DNA of 63,850 bases from Acidobacteriota bacterium (GCA_003222395.1 QHWB01000061.1:1-63850), one strand, 5' to 3'; positions 8,552-17,368 are shown, numbered from the stretch's first letter. Program-made: numbers and translations. The notes: a model not told the origin generated them from the sequence alone.

Positions 8552-9859
8552 ATGGGTCTCTACAAAATCTGCGAGCACAAGGGGCGTGCTCGAGATCGGT
8601 GCGAGCACGCCTGGTGGGGCAGCTTTCGAGGCAGGCGCGTCAGCCTGGCTCGATGGGCGAACTGCGAGGTGCGCTCGAAGGCGAAAGCCGATGCTGTGCT
8701 CGACGAGTTGAGGAAGACCGTCAGAGCAGGCACGTTCGACGAACGCGGCCTCGAGCCTCCGCGCGAGGCTTCCCCATTGACGTTCAGCAATTTCGCGGAG
8801 GTGTACAAACAGCGGCACGTCCTCGCGAAGGGCCTGGCTCTGGCCAGCACGATCGACTACCGGCTCAAGCCATTGATCGCGCGGTTCGGCGATCGTCCGA
8901 TTGCCGAAATCCGTACGGCGGACATCGAGGACTTCGTGGCGGACTTGAAGAAGCCTCGCACAGTCAACGGTCTCGACGGTCGGAAACTCATGCCGGCGTC
9001 GATCAACCGAACGCTCGGACTGTTGCGGCACATGCTCAATTGGGCCGTCGGTCGCGAGTATCTGGACCGCACGCCATTTCGACGCGGCACCGAGGTTCTC
9101 GTCCGACTCGAACGCGAGGACAACAGGCGGCGTCGGCGTGTTTCAGAGCAGGAAGAAGCTGCGTTGCTCGCCGTCGCCTCGCCGCATCTCCGATCGATGA
9201 TCATCGCGGCGCTGGACACCGGCGTGCGACGAGGCGAGATGCTCGCGCTCAGGTTCGACGATGTCGATTGGAAGCGGCGCTTAATCGTTTTGCGAGGAGA
9301 GACGACTAAGAGTCGCCGAACGCGTGTCGTTCCGATCGGAACGTCGCGGCTGCTCGCGGTCCTGCAATGGCTCAGGCTCGACAGCACCGGCGGCCTCAAG
9401 AGCGATGATGCAGCGATCTTCAGCAACGAAGTCGGAGAACCGCTCAAAACATTCAAGAAGGCATGGCTGGTGGCCGTCCTGAAGGCCCACGGCATCGATC
9501 CGCACTGGCGCAAAGGCGCGTACAAAGACCTCACGTCAGAGTGTCAGCAGCGGTTTCGCGAAATCAATCTGCACTGGCACGACCTCAGGCATGAGTACGC
9601 GTCCAGGCTCGTCGAGCGCGGCGTTCCACTCGCTCAGGTTCGCGACCTCTTGGGCCACGCGTCGATTCTCACGACCGAACGTTACGACAACCAGAAGCTT
9701 GAAGCGCTTCAAGCTGCTGCTGAGCGATTGGAAGGAGGCAAGAAGTTCGACACGACGAACGATGACGCGGACAGAGTTTCAAGTTTTTTTCAAGTTTCAG
9801 TCGATCAGCACTTCGCCGACAGCGCTGACGCCGCCTCGAAAATCCTCAGAACTAACTGA
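8552..9859 (+). CDS. Tyrosine recombinase / phage-type integrase
   Basis: 435 residues from ATG 8552, chosen because AAAGGAGG (8538-8545) lies just upstream; the frame itself extends back to 8294. The order is an N-terminal arm-binding-like region (~1-70), a SAM-like core-binding domain (~75-180) and a catalytic domain (~195-395). All catalytic residues are visible: R226 in T-G-V-R-R-G-E, K253, H343 and R346 in H-D-L-R-H, H369 in L-L-G-H-A-S, and Y378 in T-T-E-R-Y-D. It should therefore be active. It ends 20 bp from the 3' end of tRNA-Glu, which is the likely attachment site. Confidence 0.93.
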   Translation: MGLYKICEHKGRARDRCEHAWWGSFRGRRVSLARWANCEVRSKAKADAVLDELRKTVRAGTFDERGLEPPREASPLTFSNFAEVYKQRHVLAKGLALASTIDYRLKPLIARFGDRPIAEIRTADIEDFVADLKKPRTVNGLDGRKLMPASINRTLGLLRHMLNWAVGREYLDRTPFRRGTEVLVRLEREDNRRRRRVSEQEEAALLAVASPHLRSMIIAALDTGVRRGEMLALRFDDVDWKRRLIVLRGETTKSRRTRVVPIGTSRLLAVLQWLRLDSTGGLKSDDAAIFSNEVGEPLKTFKKAWLVAVLKAHGIDPHWRKGAYKDLTSECQQRFREINLHWHDLRHEYASRLVERGVPLAQVRDLLGHASILTTERYDNQKLEALQAAAERLEGGKKFDTTNDDADRVSSFFQVSVDQHFADSADAASKILRTN

Positions 9860-9878
9860 CACGTTGTTGGTTGGGTTT

Positions 9879-9953
9879 TGGTAGCGGTACGGGGATTCGA
9901 ACCCCGGTCCCGTGGCTGAGAACCACGTGTCCTGACCCCTAGACGATACCGCC
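9879..9953 (-). tRNA. tRNA-Glu (anticodon CTC), CCA encoded
   Basis: A complete cloverleaf reads on the minus strand. The acceptor stem is GGCGGTA paired with TACCGCT (G1-T72 wobble), the anticodon stem is CGTGG/CCACG around the loop TTCTCAG giving anticodon CTC, and the T arm is CGGGG-TTCGAAT-CCCCG. The discriminator A is followed by an encoded CCA. The 3' end faces the integrase gene. Confidence 0.95.
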
Positions 9954-10006
9954 ACTCGCCGAAAGGAACCTCCAATCCTAGCACGAGTTGTGATTCAATC
10001 GAATCG

Positions 10007-11383
10007 ATGCTGCGCGCACTCGGCGTTCTCGTCGTCCTCGTCATCCTCGGCTGCACCGTCGCATATGTCGTCGCGGGACGCGGCGCTTCTCCGGCGCTTA
10101 CCATCAACAAACCGGAGCGCGCCGTCGGACAGACCGGCACGCTCGACGTGAGCGCAACCGCGCCGAATGCGAACTTCACCGCGCTGACGATCGCGCTCGA
10201 ACAAAATGGAAAGACAATCCCGCTCTACTCGAACGGCGCGGCACAGCAGGCAGAGGTGACACGCGTCGATCGCAATCAGCTGCGCATCTCTCGGCCGATC
10301 GGCAAGCAGAATCTTCCCGAGCTGCAATCCGGCCCGGCACGAATCGTCGTGACCGCGACGCGGCCGTCGTTCCTGAACCTGCGTCAGCTCACCTCTTCCG
10401 CAACGAAGGATTTTCAGGTGCGTCTCGAACGGCCGCGCATCGCGATCGTGTCGACGCATCACTACGTGAACCACGGCGGCGCGGAAATGGTGGTGTATCG
10501 AGCGACGCCGGCCGACGTGCAGTCGGGTGTGCGTGTGGGCAACGTCGAGTACCCGGGATTTCCGCTGTCGGTCCAGGGCGAGGCGGGCCCGGGAACAAGT
10601 GCCGCGTTCTTTGCCTTGTTGTGGGATCAGGATCTCGATACGCCGATTGCGGCATTCGCGCGCGACGAAGCCGGAAACGAATCGAAGGCGACCTTCGTCG
10701 ACAACGCCTTCGAGAAGCCGCAGCGCAAGAGCCGCATCGAGCTCGACGACAAGTTCCTGAACCGCGTCGTCCCCGAGATCGCCGAGCACGCGCCCGAGCT
10801 GAAGATGGCGCCGCCGTCCGAGGGCAGCGACATGCTGCCGCCCTTTCTGAAAGAAAACGGCGAGCTGCGCAGGATCAACGCCGACGAGATCGCGGCGCTC
10901 GCGAAGAAAACGTCGCCGACGCGGCTGTGGGAAGGCCCGTTCGTGCAGCTCGGAAACTCGAAAGTCGAAGCCTCGTTCGCCGATCACCGCACCTACTTCT
11001 ACAAGGGCAAGGAAGTCGATCGGCAGGTACACCTCGGCTTCGATCTCGCGGTCACCGAGCACGTGCCGGTCGTCGCCGCCAACGCGGGCGTCGTCGTCAA
11101 CGCCGACTGGCTCGGCATCTACGGCAACTGCGTGATCATCGATCACGGCATGGGCGTGCAGTCGCTGTACGGGCATCTGATGTCGTTCGACGTGAAGGTC
11201 GGCGACAAGGTGACGCGCGGCCAGCAGATCGGACGCAGCGATTCAACCGGTCTCGCCGGCGGCGATCATCTGCACTTCACCATGCTCGTCGGCGGCCGCA
11301 TGGTCAATCCCGTGGAGTGGTGGGATCCGCACTGGGTTGCGGATCGGGTCGACCGCAAGCTCAGGGAAGCAGGCGTGCAGTAG
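10007..11383 (+). CDS. M23 (LytM) family metallopeptidase
   Basis: 458 residues. Residues 1-23 form a signal anchor. Residues ~30-300 are a beta-rich extension without a family I can name. The M23 domain (~335-435) has zinc ligands H342 and D346 (H-L-G-F-D), H390 in Y-G-H, and H423 in H-L-H. Family members cut peptide cross-links of peptidoglycan in the periplasm or serve as binding partners when degenerate; all ligands are present here, so activity is likely. The gene starts 53 bp from the tRNA-Glu 5' end and is divergent from it. It is followed by paired heptamer repeats, so it is probably not co-transcribed with the oxidase genes. Confidence 0.9.
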   Translation: MLRALGVLVVLVILGCTVAYVVAGRGASPALTINKPERAVGQTGTLDVSATAPNANFTALTIALEQNGKTIPLYSNGAAQQAEVTRVDRNQLRISRPIGKQNLPELQSGPARIVVTATRPSFLNLRQLTSSATKDFQVRLERPRIAIVSTHHYVNHGGAEMVVYRATPADVQSGVRVGNVEYPGFPLSVQGEAGPGTSAAFFALLWDQDLDTPIAAFARDEAGNESKATFVDNAFEKPQRKSRIELDDKFLNRVVPEIAEHAPELKMAPPSEGSDMLPPFLKENGELRRINADEIAALAKKTSPTRLWEGPFVQLGNSKVEASFADHRTYFYKGKEVDRQVHLGFDLAVTEHVPVVAANAGVVVNADWLGIYGNCVIIDHGMGVQSLYGHLMSFDVKVGDKVTRGQQIGRSDSTGLAGGDHLHFTMLVGGRMVNPVEWWDPHWVADRVDRKLREAGVQ

Positions 11384-11394
11384 AATGTTCGTTT

Positions 11395-11519
11395 AGCTTT
11401 CAGCTGTCAGCTCTCAGCTTTCAGCTTTCAGCTGTCGGCTGCGAGCTTGACGAGCTGACACGCGTCGACAAAAGCTGTAGCTGATAGCTGATAGCTGATA
11501 GCTGATAGCTGATAGCTGA
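11395..11519. repeat. Two opposed heptamer tandem arrays
   Basis: Array 1 (11395-11436) is six copies of AGCTNTC. Array 2 (11478-11519) is six copies of TAGCTGA. The reverse complement of array 2 is a repeat of TCAGCTA, which matches array 1 at six of seven bases per unit, so the transcript could form a hairpin with arms of about 42 nt. It fills most of the gap between the M23 peptidase and the cupredoxin gene. Confidence 0.9.
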
Positions 11520-11539
11520 TGCTTTTATAGGAGATGTAA

Positions 11540-12346
11540 ATGCGCCTACGAAACGCTTGGGTGGGATGGACGGCGGCTGCTGCGCTGGCGGCGTCGGTCG
11601 TGGCATGCGGTGGCGGCAGCAAGGACACTTCGGCGGAGCCGGGCGGCGCAGCAAGCGGCGGAGAAAAGGTCGACACGGCCACGGCCGGCGAAGTGAAAGG
11701 CAGCGTCGCCGTCGACGGCACGGTGCCGAAAAACGACGCGATCAAGATGAACGCCGATCCGGTCTGCGTGCGCGAGAACACGACTCCGCAGTTCCAGGAG
11801 ACGTACGAAGTCGGCAGCGACGGCAAGGCACTGGCCAACGTGTTTGTCTACGTGAAGGACGGGCTCGGCAACTACTCGTACGACGCGCCGACCGACAAAC
11901 CGACGATCGATCAGAAGAACTGCCGCTATCATCCGCACGTGTTCGGGATGCGCGTCGGTCAGCCGCTCGAGATCGTCAACAGCGATCCGACGCTGCACAA
12001 CATTCACGCGATGCCGAAGGCGAACCAGGAGTTCAACAACGGCCAGCCGATTCAAGGCATGAAGATGACCCACACCTTCACCGCGAAGGAAATCATGGTG
12101 CCGTTCAAGTGCGACGTGCACAGCTGGATGAACGCGTACGTCGGCGTGCTCGACCATCCGTACTTCGCGGTGAGCGACAAGGACGGGAAATTCGACATCA
12201 AGACGCTGCCGCCCGGCGCCTACACGATCGAAGCGTGGCACGAAAAGCTCGGGACGGCGACGCAGCAGGTGACGATCGGTCCGAAGGAAACAAAGGAAAT
12301 CACGTTCACCTTCAAGGCGCCGGCGGGACCAACTCCAACGAACTGA
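11540..12346 (+). CDS. Cupredoxin-domain lipoprotein with regulatory-like C-terminal domain
   Basis: 268 residues. A lipoprotein signal ends in S-V-V-A-C (C23). A plastocyanin-like domain follows; probable type-1 copper ligands are H153 or H156, C191, H194 and M197 in P-F-K-C-D-V-H-S-W-M. The C-terminal ~60 residues (D-K-D-G-K-F-D-I, then L-P-P-G-A-Y-T-I-E-A-W-H) look like a carboxypeptidase-regulatory-like beta domain. It precedes ctaA by 88 bp in the same direction, and copper proteins of this kind are common beside haem-copper oxidases, where they may donate electrons or copper. AGGAGA lies just upstream of the ATG. Confidence 0.88.
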   Translation: MRLRNAWVGWTAAAALAASVVACGGGSKDTSAEPGGAASGGEKVDTATAGEVKGSVAVDGTVPKNDAIKMNADPVCVRENTTPQFQETYEVGSDGKALANVFVYVKDGLGNYSYDAPTDKPTIDQKNCRYHPHVFGMRVGQPLEIVNSDPTLHNIHAMPKANQEFNNGQPIQGMKMTHTFTAKEIMVPFKCDVHSWMNAYVGVLDHPYFAVSDKDGKFDIKTLPPGAYTIEAWHEKLGTATQQVTIGPKETKEITFTFKAPAGPTPTN

Positions 12347-12434
12347 CGGCCGAGCGTCAGGTAAGCCGGATGGGTCGGATAGGTAGGTTAGGCGCCTACC
12401 CGGCCCACCAGACGTACCTGACCAACCTGCAGAG

Positions 12435-13364
12435 ATGCTCCACAAATACTGCCGTCTTGTCGTCGCCAGCACCGTTCTCCTGATTCTCGCGGGCAGTTTC
12501 GTCACAAGTACCGATTCGGGCTTGTCGGTTCCCGACTGGCCGACCACGTACGGCTGGAACATGTTCACGTTTCCGCCTTCGAAAATGGTCGGCGGCATCT
12601 TCTACGAACACGGCCATCGTCTGATCGCGTCGACGGTCGGCTTGATGACGATCGTCCTGGCGGCCTGGCTCTGGATGACGGACTCGCGCCGCTGGCTGAA
12701 ATGGTTCGGCGTCGCCGCGCTGGGCGCCATCGTCGCTCAAGGGCTGCTTGGCGGCCTGACCGTTCTGTTTCTCCTGCCGCCGGCCGTGTCCACGGCGCAC
12801 GCCGCTCTCGCCGAAATCTTCTTCTGTATGACCGTCGCCATCGCGCTGTTCATGTCGCCCGGCTGGATTGACGGATACACCGCCGTCGGCGCCGACGACG
12901 TGCGGTTACGGCAGCTGACGACGGCGACGACCGTCGTCCTTTACACGCAGATGCTGATCGGCGCCACGATGCGCCACGTCGGCGCGGGCCTCGCGATTCC
13001 GGACTTCCCCTGGATGTTCGGCCACGTCGTTCCGGATCACTGGTCGCCGGCGATTGCGATTCATTTCGCCCATCGCCTCGGCGCGCTCATCGCGACGCTC
13101 TCGATTCTCGCGACCTCCATTTACATATGGATGCGGCACGCGGACCGGCCGGAGCTCGCCCGTCCAGCGACACTGATCATCTTTCTCGTTGGCGCACAGC
13201 TGATGCTCGGTGCCATCACCGTTCTGAGCCGCCGCGACATCTGGATCAACAGCTTTCACGTCGTCTGCGGCGCGCTGGTGCTGACGACGGCGCTGGTGAT
13301 CGCGCTGCGATCGTGGCGCGTCAAGTTCGCGAATGCTGCATCTGTCGTCGGAATAGCCGCATGA
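12435..13364 (+). CDS. ctaA: Heme A synthase (COX15/CtaA)
   Basis: 309 residues, eight predicted membrane helices in two four-helix halves, the normal CtaA layout. Likely haem ligands and conserved residues are E58 and H61 in Y-E-H-G-H-R, H122, H213 in H-F-A-H-R-L and H275 in S-F-H. The enzyme oxidizes the C8 methyl of haem O to give haem A in the cytoplasmic membrane. Its stop overlaps the ctaB start (ATGA), so the two haem-A steps are translationally coupled. An 88-bp gap with a short inverted repeat (GGTAGG/CCTACC) precedes it. Confidence 0.95.
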   Translation: MLHKYCRLVVASTVLLILAGSFVTSTDSGLSVPDWPTTYGWNMFTFPPSKMVGGIFYEHGHRLIASTVGLMTIVLAAWLWMTDSRRWLKWFGVAALGAIVAQGLLGGLTVLFLLPPAVSTAHAALAEIFFCMTVAIALFMSPGWIDGYTAVGADDVRLRQLTTATTVVLYTQMLIGATMRHVGAGLAIPDFPWMFGHVVPDHWSPAIAIHFAHRLGALIATLSILATSIYIWMRHADRPELARPATLIIFLVGAQLMLGAITVLSRRDIWINSFHVVCGALVLTTALVIALRSWRVKFANAASVVGIAA

Positions 13365-14263
13365 AGGATGTTCCTGCCGCCGTCGCCGGCGCGCCGAACG
13401 TCGCGGCGACGAACGCGTTTGCGGACTACCTCGCGCTCACGAAGCCGCGTCTGAACTTTCTGGTCGTCGCGAGCAGCGCGGCCGGGTATTACCTCGGCGC
13501 GCCGGGCAGCCCGGACCTGATCGCGATGGCGCAGGCCGTCGCCGGAACGGCGCTCGTCGCAGGCGGCGCGGCGGCGCTCAACCAGGTAGCCGAGCGCGAC
13601 ACCGACGCGATGATGCGCCGCACGCGTCTGCGTCCGCTTCCCGACGGTCGCGTGCCGGCAGCCGATGCGCGCGCGTTCGGCATCGCGTTGTCGGTGGCCG
13701 GTCTCGCGGTGCTCGCGGTGCGCGCCAGCTGGCTGTCGGCATCGCTCGCGCTCGCGACGCTCGTCGTCTATCTCTTCGTCTACACGCCGATGAAGCGCCG
13801 CACGCCGCTGGCGACGCTCATCGGCGCGGTTCCGGGTGCGCTTCCGCCGGTGATTGGGTGGACCGCTTCGCATGGCGCCGTGGCGCCAGGCGGCGCAGCG
13901 CTCTTCGCGATCGTGTTCCTCTGGCAGATGCCGCACTTCATGGCCATCGCCTGGATGTATCGCGACGATTACGGCAAGGCCGGATTCCCGATGCTGTCGG
14001 TCGTCGATCCGGTCGGCCGACGCGCGTCGCGAGAGGCGCTGCTCTACGCGGCAGTGCTGCTGCCGGTCAGCCTGCTGCCGACGACGGTGCGATTGACCGG
14101 AACGGCGTATCTCGCGGTCGCCGTCGTCCTCGGCATCGCCCTGCTGTGGCTTGCCTTCCGCTTCGCGGTGGCGCGCAGCGACGCGTCGGCGCGCGCGCTG
14201 TTCTTCGGCTCCATCACGTATCTCCCGCTGTTGTGGATCGCGATGATCGTCAACAAACTCTAG
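13361..14263 (+). CDS. ctaB: Protoheme IX farnesyltransferase
   Basis: 300 residues from the ATG overlapping the ctaA stop; a longer upstream frame lies inside ctaA. This is a UbiA-family polytopic membrane enzyme. The first allylic-diphosphate motif is N-Q-V-A-E-R-D-T-D (residues 74-82) followed by R-R-T-R, and the second region contains Y-R-D-D-Y-G-K-A-G-F-P-M. It transfers a farnesyl group to haem B to make haem O, the substrate of CtaA. The stop codon lies inside the first unit of a heptamer repeat. Confidence 0.95.
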   Translation: MKDVPAAVAGAPNVAATNAFADYLALTKPRLNFLVVASSAAGYYLGAPGSPDLIAMAQAVAGTALVAGGAAALNQVAERDTDAMMRRTRLRPLPDGRVPAADARAFGIALSVAGLAVLAVRASWLSASLALATLVVYLFVYTPMKRRTPLATLIGAVPGALPPVIGWTASHGAVAPGGAALFAIVFLWQMPHFMAIAWMYRDDYGKAGFPMLSVVDPVGRRASREALLYAAVLLPVSLLPTTVRLTGTAYLAVAVVLGIALLWLAFRFAVARSDASARALFFGSITYLPLLWIAMIVNKL

Positions 14264-14289
14264 CTGTCAGCTGTCAGCTGTCAGCTGTC
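14262..14289. repeat. AGCTGTC heptamer array (4 copies)
   Basis: Four perfect copies of AGCTGTC between ctaB and the DUF420 gene. The first copy overlaps the ctaB stop codon and the last ends 3 bp before the next ATG, so the array occupies the whole intergenic space including the ribosome binding region. The same unit occurs at 11395-11436. Confidence 0.92.
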
Positions 14290-14292
14290 GCC

Positions 14293-14718
14293 ATGTCCAT
14301 TCACGACCTGCCAGCCGTCAACGCAAGCCTCAACGCGATCTCGGGCGTGTTGCTCGTGATCGGCTACGCCTTGATGCGCGCGCGGAAGATCGATCTGCAT
14401 CGACGGGTGATGATCGGAGCGTTCGCCGCCTCGTCGCTGTTCCTGGTGTGCTATGTGGTCTACCACGCGCAGGTGGGATCGGTCCGCTTCACGCGGCAGG
14501 GATTCGTGCGGCCGCTGTACTTCACGATTCTGATCACGCACGTCACGCTGGCCGCGGTCGTGCTGCCGCTGGCGATCGTGACGCTGTCGCGGGGGCTCTC
14601 GTCGAGATATCCACAGCACCGCCGCGTGGCGCGCTGGACGTTTCCGATCTGGCTGTATGTGTCGGTGACGGGCGTCCTCGTGTACGTGCTGCTTTATCAG
14701 CCCACGTGGTTGCTGTAA
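14293..14718 (+). CDS. DUF420 membrane protein (CtaM/YozB-like oxidase assembly factor)
   Basis: 141 residues from ATG 14293, four predicted membrane helices. It matches the DUF420 pattern: N-x-x-L-N-x-x-S-G near the N-terminus, H-R-x-x-M near residue 37, Y-H at the end of helix 2, and H-V-T-L-A in helix 3. DUF420 proteins such as Bacillus CtaM are needed for assembly of haem-A oxidases. The position directly after ctaB supports this role. The oxidase structural genes are not in the window. Confidence 0.88.
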   Translation: MSIHDLPAVNASLNAISGVLLVIGYALMRARKIDLHRRVMIGAFAASSLFLVCYVVYHAQVGSVRFTRQGFVRPLYFTILITHVTLAAVVLPLAIVTLSRGLSSRYPQHRRVARWTFPIWLYVSVTGVLVYVLLYQPTWLL

Positions 14719-14899
14719 CGCTCGCCTGAAAGGCTCGCGCTACACGGCGCAATCTCCTGACGCTCGCCTGAAAGGCTCGCGCTTCACGTCGCAATCGGTA
14801 CACGACGCAATCTGTGGCGCGATGCTTTCATTAACGGTAGCGCGAGGCATTAACTGTCGCGCGAGGCTTTAACTGTAGCGCGAGGCTTTCAGCCGAGCG
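14719..14899. repeat. Cluster of REP-like palindromes
   Basis: Minus-oriented copies are at 14719-14743 and 14761-14785, partial plus-oriented copies at about 14836-14875, and a full plus copy at 14875-14899. The unit is GTAG + CGC-GA-GGCT-TTC-AGCC-GA-GCG, with a variant in which GGCT/AGCC becomes GCCT/AGGC, so pairing of the inner stem is kept. The last copy overlaps the 3' end of the convergent minus-strand gene. Confidence 0.88.
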
Positions 14900-17354
14900 G
14901 GTACAACAGATACTTCGCTCGAATGGCCCGCCATTTCGCCTCGTCTCCGGTCCACGACTGGGCGATGGCAAGCGGATCCTCTCCGGCGCGAATCTTCTGA
15001 ATCGTCGCTCGCGAGCCAAGCAGCGTCGCGGCGTCTTCCAGTCGGAACTGCTGACCGTACATGCGCGACAGCGCCGACGCGATTTCGACGCCCACGCGCA
15101 CCGGATGCAGCGCCGCGCGGTCGGTCACGATCATGAACACACCGTGACACGTCTGCCCGGCCAGCTTTGCGCCGGCGGCCGGCGTGAACGTCACCGGGTA
15201 GAAGCGAACGCCCGGAATCGATCGATCGTTGAGCGCCGACGCGAGCGCGCGCCCGTCGATCCACGGCGCGCCGATGTGCTCGAAGGGGGTGTCGGTGCCG
15301 CGGCCGACCGACAGGTTCGTCTGCTCGATCGCGCCGATGCCCGGATAGAGCGTCGCGGCGAGCAGGTTCCGCATGTTCGGTGAGGGTGCGATCCATGGCA
15401 GCGCGTCCTCGTCGAACCACGCCGCGCGCCGCCAGCCCTTCATCGGGATGACGGTCAGGTCGGCGCCGACGCCGCGCTCTTCGTTGAATAATCGCGCCAG
15501 CTCGCCGATCGTCAGCCCGTGTCGAACCGGCATCGTCACGTAGCCGGTGAATCCGATCGCTGACTGGTCCTGAAGCGGACCCTCGACGTCGACACCGCCG
15601 ATCGGGTTCGGCCGATCGAGGACGACGACCGCGATCCTTCGCCTGGCCGCTTCCTCGATCGCGAACTCCATCGTGGTGGGATACGTCCAGAAGCGGGCGC
15701 CGATGTCCTGCAGATCGACGACGAGCGTGTCGATGCCGGCCAGCATCGCGTCGGTCGGACGGCGCGAGTCGCCGTAGAGGGAAAAAATCGGCAGGCCGGT
15801 CCGCTCGTCGCGCGACGAATCGACCTTCTCTTCGAGTTGACCGCGGATGCCGTGCTCGGGGCTGAACAGCGCGACCAGCGTGACGCCCGGGGCATGCGCC
15901 AGCAGATCGATCGTGGTGGCGCCCGATCGCGAGATCCCGGTCTGATTCGTGACGAGTCCGATGCGCTTCCCGCGCAGCTCGGCAAAGCCATCCGCCTCGA
16001 GCACATCGATGCCGGTCATGACGGTTGGTAGCGCGAGGCTTTCAGCCGACCGGGCCCGCGCCGATTCGCTCGCCTGAAAGGCTCGCGCTACCGCGAGCTG
16101 ACTCAACGCCGCCGCCGCGATCGTCGCAACTTTGCCGCGCAGCGCCGTCACGTCCCCTTTGCCGTCGGGATGCACGCGGTTCGACAGGAACACGACGTAG
16201 CTTTTCGTCTGCGGGTCGAGCCACAGCGAGGTGCCGGTGAAACCGGTGTGACCGAACGACGATCCCACCTGAAACAGATCGCCGCGGTTCGACGAGTAGG
16301 TCGAATCGATATCCCACCCGAGACCGCGCACGTCTTTCATTCCTGCGGGCGTCGACGGCGTGATCATCCGTTCGATCGTCGCCGGCGACAGAATTCGCGC
16401 GCCCTCGAGGCGGCCGCCGTCGAGCAGCATGCGGCAGAAGCGCGACAGGTCCGCCGCCGTGCTGAACAACCCCGCGTGGCCGGCGACGCCGCCCATACGG
16501 CGAGCCGTCGGATCGTGCACGATGCCGCGCAGGAACGGAACCGCCGCGTCGTCTGCGCCGAGCGGAGTCGAGGGGCCTGCCCCGAGCGGAGTCGAGGGGT
16601 CGCAGGGCCACGACAGCGGGCGGCACCGCTCGGTCGGCGCGATGCGCGCCTGCAGCGACGCCGGCGGCAGGAACATCGTGTCGTCCATCGCCAGCGGATC
16701 GAAGACGTGCGCCTTCGCAAAGCGATCGAGGCGCTCGCCGCTGACGCGGCGCACGATGTCGCCGAGCAGGAAGAAATTGATGTCGCTGTAGACGAACCGC
16801 TCGCCCGGCTGCGACGCGGGCGTCAGATCGCCCGCGCGGCGAATCGCCTCGTCGGCGCCGCTGAATTCGACTTCGAGCGGCAGATCGGGCGGCAGCCCCG
16901 ACGTATGCGTCAGCAGATGGAGAATGGTGATCGAATTCTTGCCGTGCGCGCCGAACTCGGGGATGAACTGCGCGACGGGATCGCGCAGACGAATGCGTCC
17001 CTGCTCCACGAGCTGCATCACGCTCGTCGTCGTCGCCACGACTTTGGTCAGCGAGGCGAGATCGAAGATCGTGTCGTCGGTGATCGGCTCGGGCGACGGC
17101 GCGATCGCGCGACGACCGAACGCGCGCTTGTAGAGAACGCGGTCGCCGCGTCCGACGAGCACGACGGCACCCGGCAATTCGTGGCGCGCAATCGCGGCGT
17201 CGACGAGCGGCGCGATCGGCGCAAACGCCTGCGGCTCAGGCGCGTCCTGCCCGCGCGGTCCGTTCGACCGTGCCGCGCCGAGCGCGTCGAGCGACGCCGC
17301 CGCCACGAGCGCGAGAACGGCGATCGGCGCGCGGCGGCCTCTCACGGGATTCAA
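14889..17354 (-). CDS. Serine beta-lactamase-fold hydrolase fused to NamZ (DUF1343)
   Basis: 821 residues from a TTG at 17354; a GTG at 17345 is an alternative start and still gives the signal peptide. Residues ~45-415 are a class-C beta-lactamase/esterase-like domain with S101-L-T-K104, Y189-S-D and H369-T-G. Residues ~447-821 are DUF1343, now known as exo-beta-N-acetylmuramidase (NamZ), with V-T-N-Q-T-G and P-E-H-G-I-R-G (E500, H501). Both activities suit periplasmic cell-wall recycling. The linker (residues ~422-443, V-A-R-A-F-Q-A-S to A-E-S-L-A-L) is encoded entirely by an inverted pair of REP-like elements, and residues 251-267 come from two copies of another short repeat. Its start lies only 14 bp from the start of the divergent gene at 17369. 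Confidence 0.9.
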   Translation of the reverse strand: MNPVRGRRAPIAVLALVAAASLDALGAARSNGPRGQDAPEPQAFAPIAPLVDAAIARHELPGAVVLVGRGDRVLYKRAFGRRAIAPSPEPITDDTIFDLASLTKVVATTTSVMQLVEQGRIRLRDPVAQFIPEFGAHGKNSITILHLLTHTSGLPPDLPLEVEFSGADEAIRRAGDLTPASQPGERFVYSDINFFLLGDIVRRVSGERLDRFAKAHVFDPLAMDDTMFLPPASLQARIAPTERCRPLSWPCDPSTPLGAGPSTPLGADDAAVPFLRGIVHDPTARRMGGVAGHAGLFSTAADLSRFCRMLLDGGRLEGARILSPATIERMITPSTPAGMKDVRGLGWDIDSTYSSNRGDLFQVGSSFGHTGFTGTSLWLDPQTKSYVVFLSNRVHPDGKGDVTALRGKVATIAAAALSQLAVARAFQASESARARSAESLALPTVMTGIDVLEADGFAELRGKRIGLVTNQTGISRSGATTIDLLAHAPGVTLVALFSPEHGIRGQLEEKVDSSRDERTGLPIFSLYGDSRRPTDAMLAGIDTLVVDLQDIGARFWTYPTTMEFAIEEAARRRIAVVVLDRPNPIGGVDVEGPLQDQSAIGFTGYVTMPVRHGLTIGELARLFNEERGVGADLTVIPMKGWRRAAWFDEDALPWIAPSPNMRNLLAATLYPGIGAIEQTNLSVGRGTDTPFEHIGAPWIDGRALASALNDRSIPGVRFYPVTFTPAAGAKLAGQTCHGVFMIVTDRAALHPVRVGVEIASALSRMYGQQFRLEDAATLLGSRATIQKIRAGEDPLAIAQSWTGDEAKWRAIRAKYLLYPLG
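16028..16091. repeat. Inverted pair of REP-like palindromes inside the NamZ fusion gene
   Basis: A plus copy at 16028-16052 and a minus copy at 16067-16091 have GTAG heads pointing outward. The pair lies in frame in the gene and codes for the interdomain linker. Confidence 0.9.
16558..16599. repeat. Direct repeat of CCGAGCGGAGTCGAGGGG
   Basis: Two exact 18-bp copies (16558-16575 and 16582-16599) separated by 6 bp lie inside the serine-hydrolase domain. They encode the duplicated peptide P-S-T-P-L-G-A. This looks like a short mobile or expanding element tolerated in a surface loop. Confidence 0.85.
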
Positions 17355-17368
17355 TATATACTGGCCTC

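Larger units (their letters stand above)
4290..9881 (+). mobile_element. Probable integrated element next to tRNA-Glu (left end not located)
   Basis: A tyrosine integrase ends 20 bp from the 3' end of a tRNA-Glu gene, the usual arrangement for elements that integrate into tRNA 3' ends. On the same side lie an excisionase-like gene, a toxin-antitoxin pair with a broken toxin, and two overlapping genes resembling replication-relaxation proteins of conjugative elements. The set differs from the housekeeping genes beyond the tRNA. No direct repeat of the tRNA 3' end was found to the left, so the left boundary is arbitrary and the element may be degenerate or extend further left. No conjugation or replication genes are seen, so it is probably a remnant or a mobilizable island. 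Confidence 0.5.
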
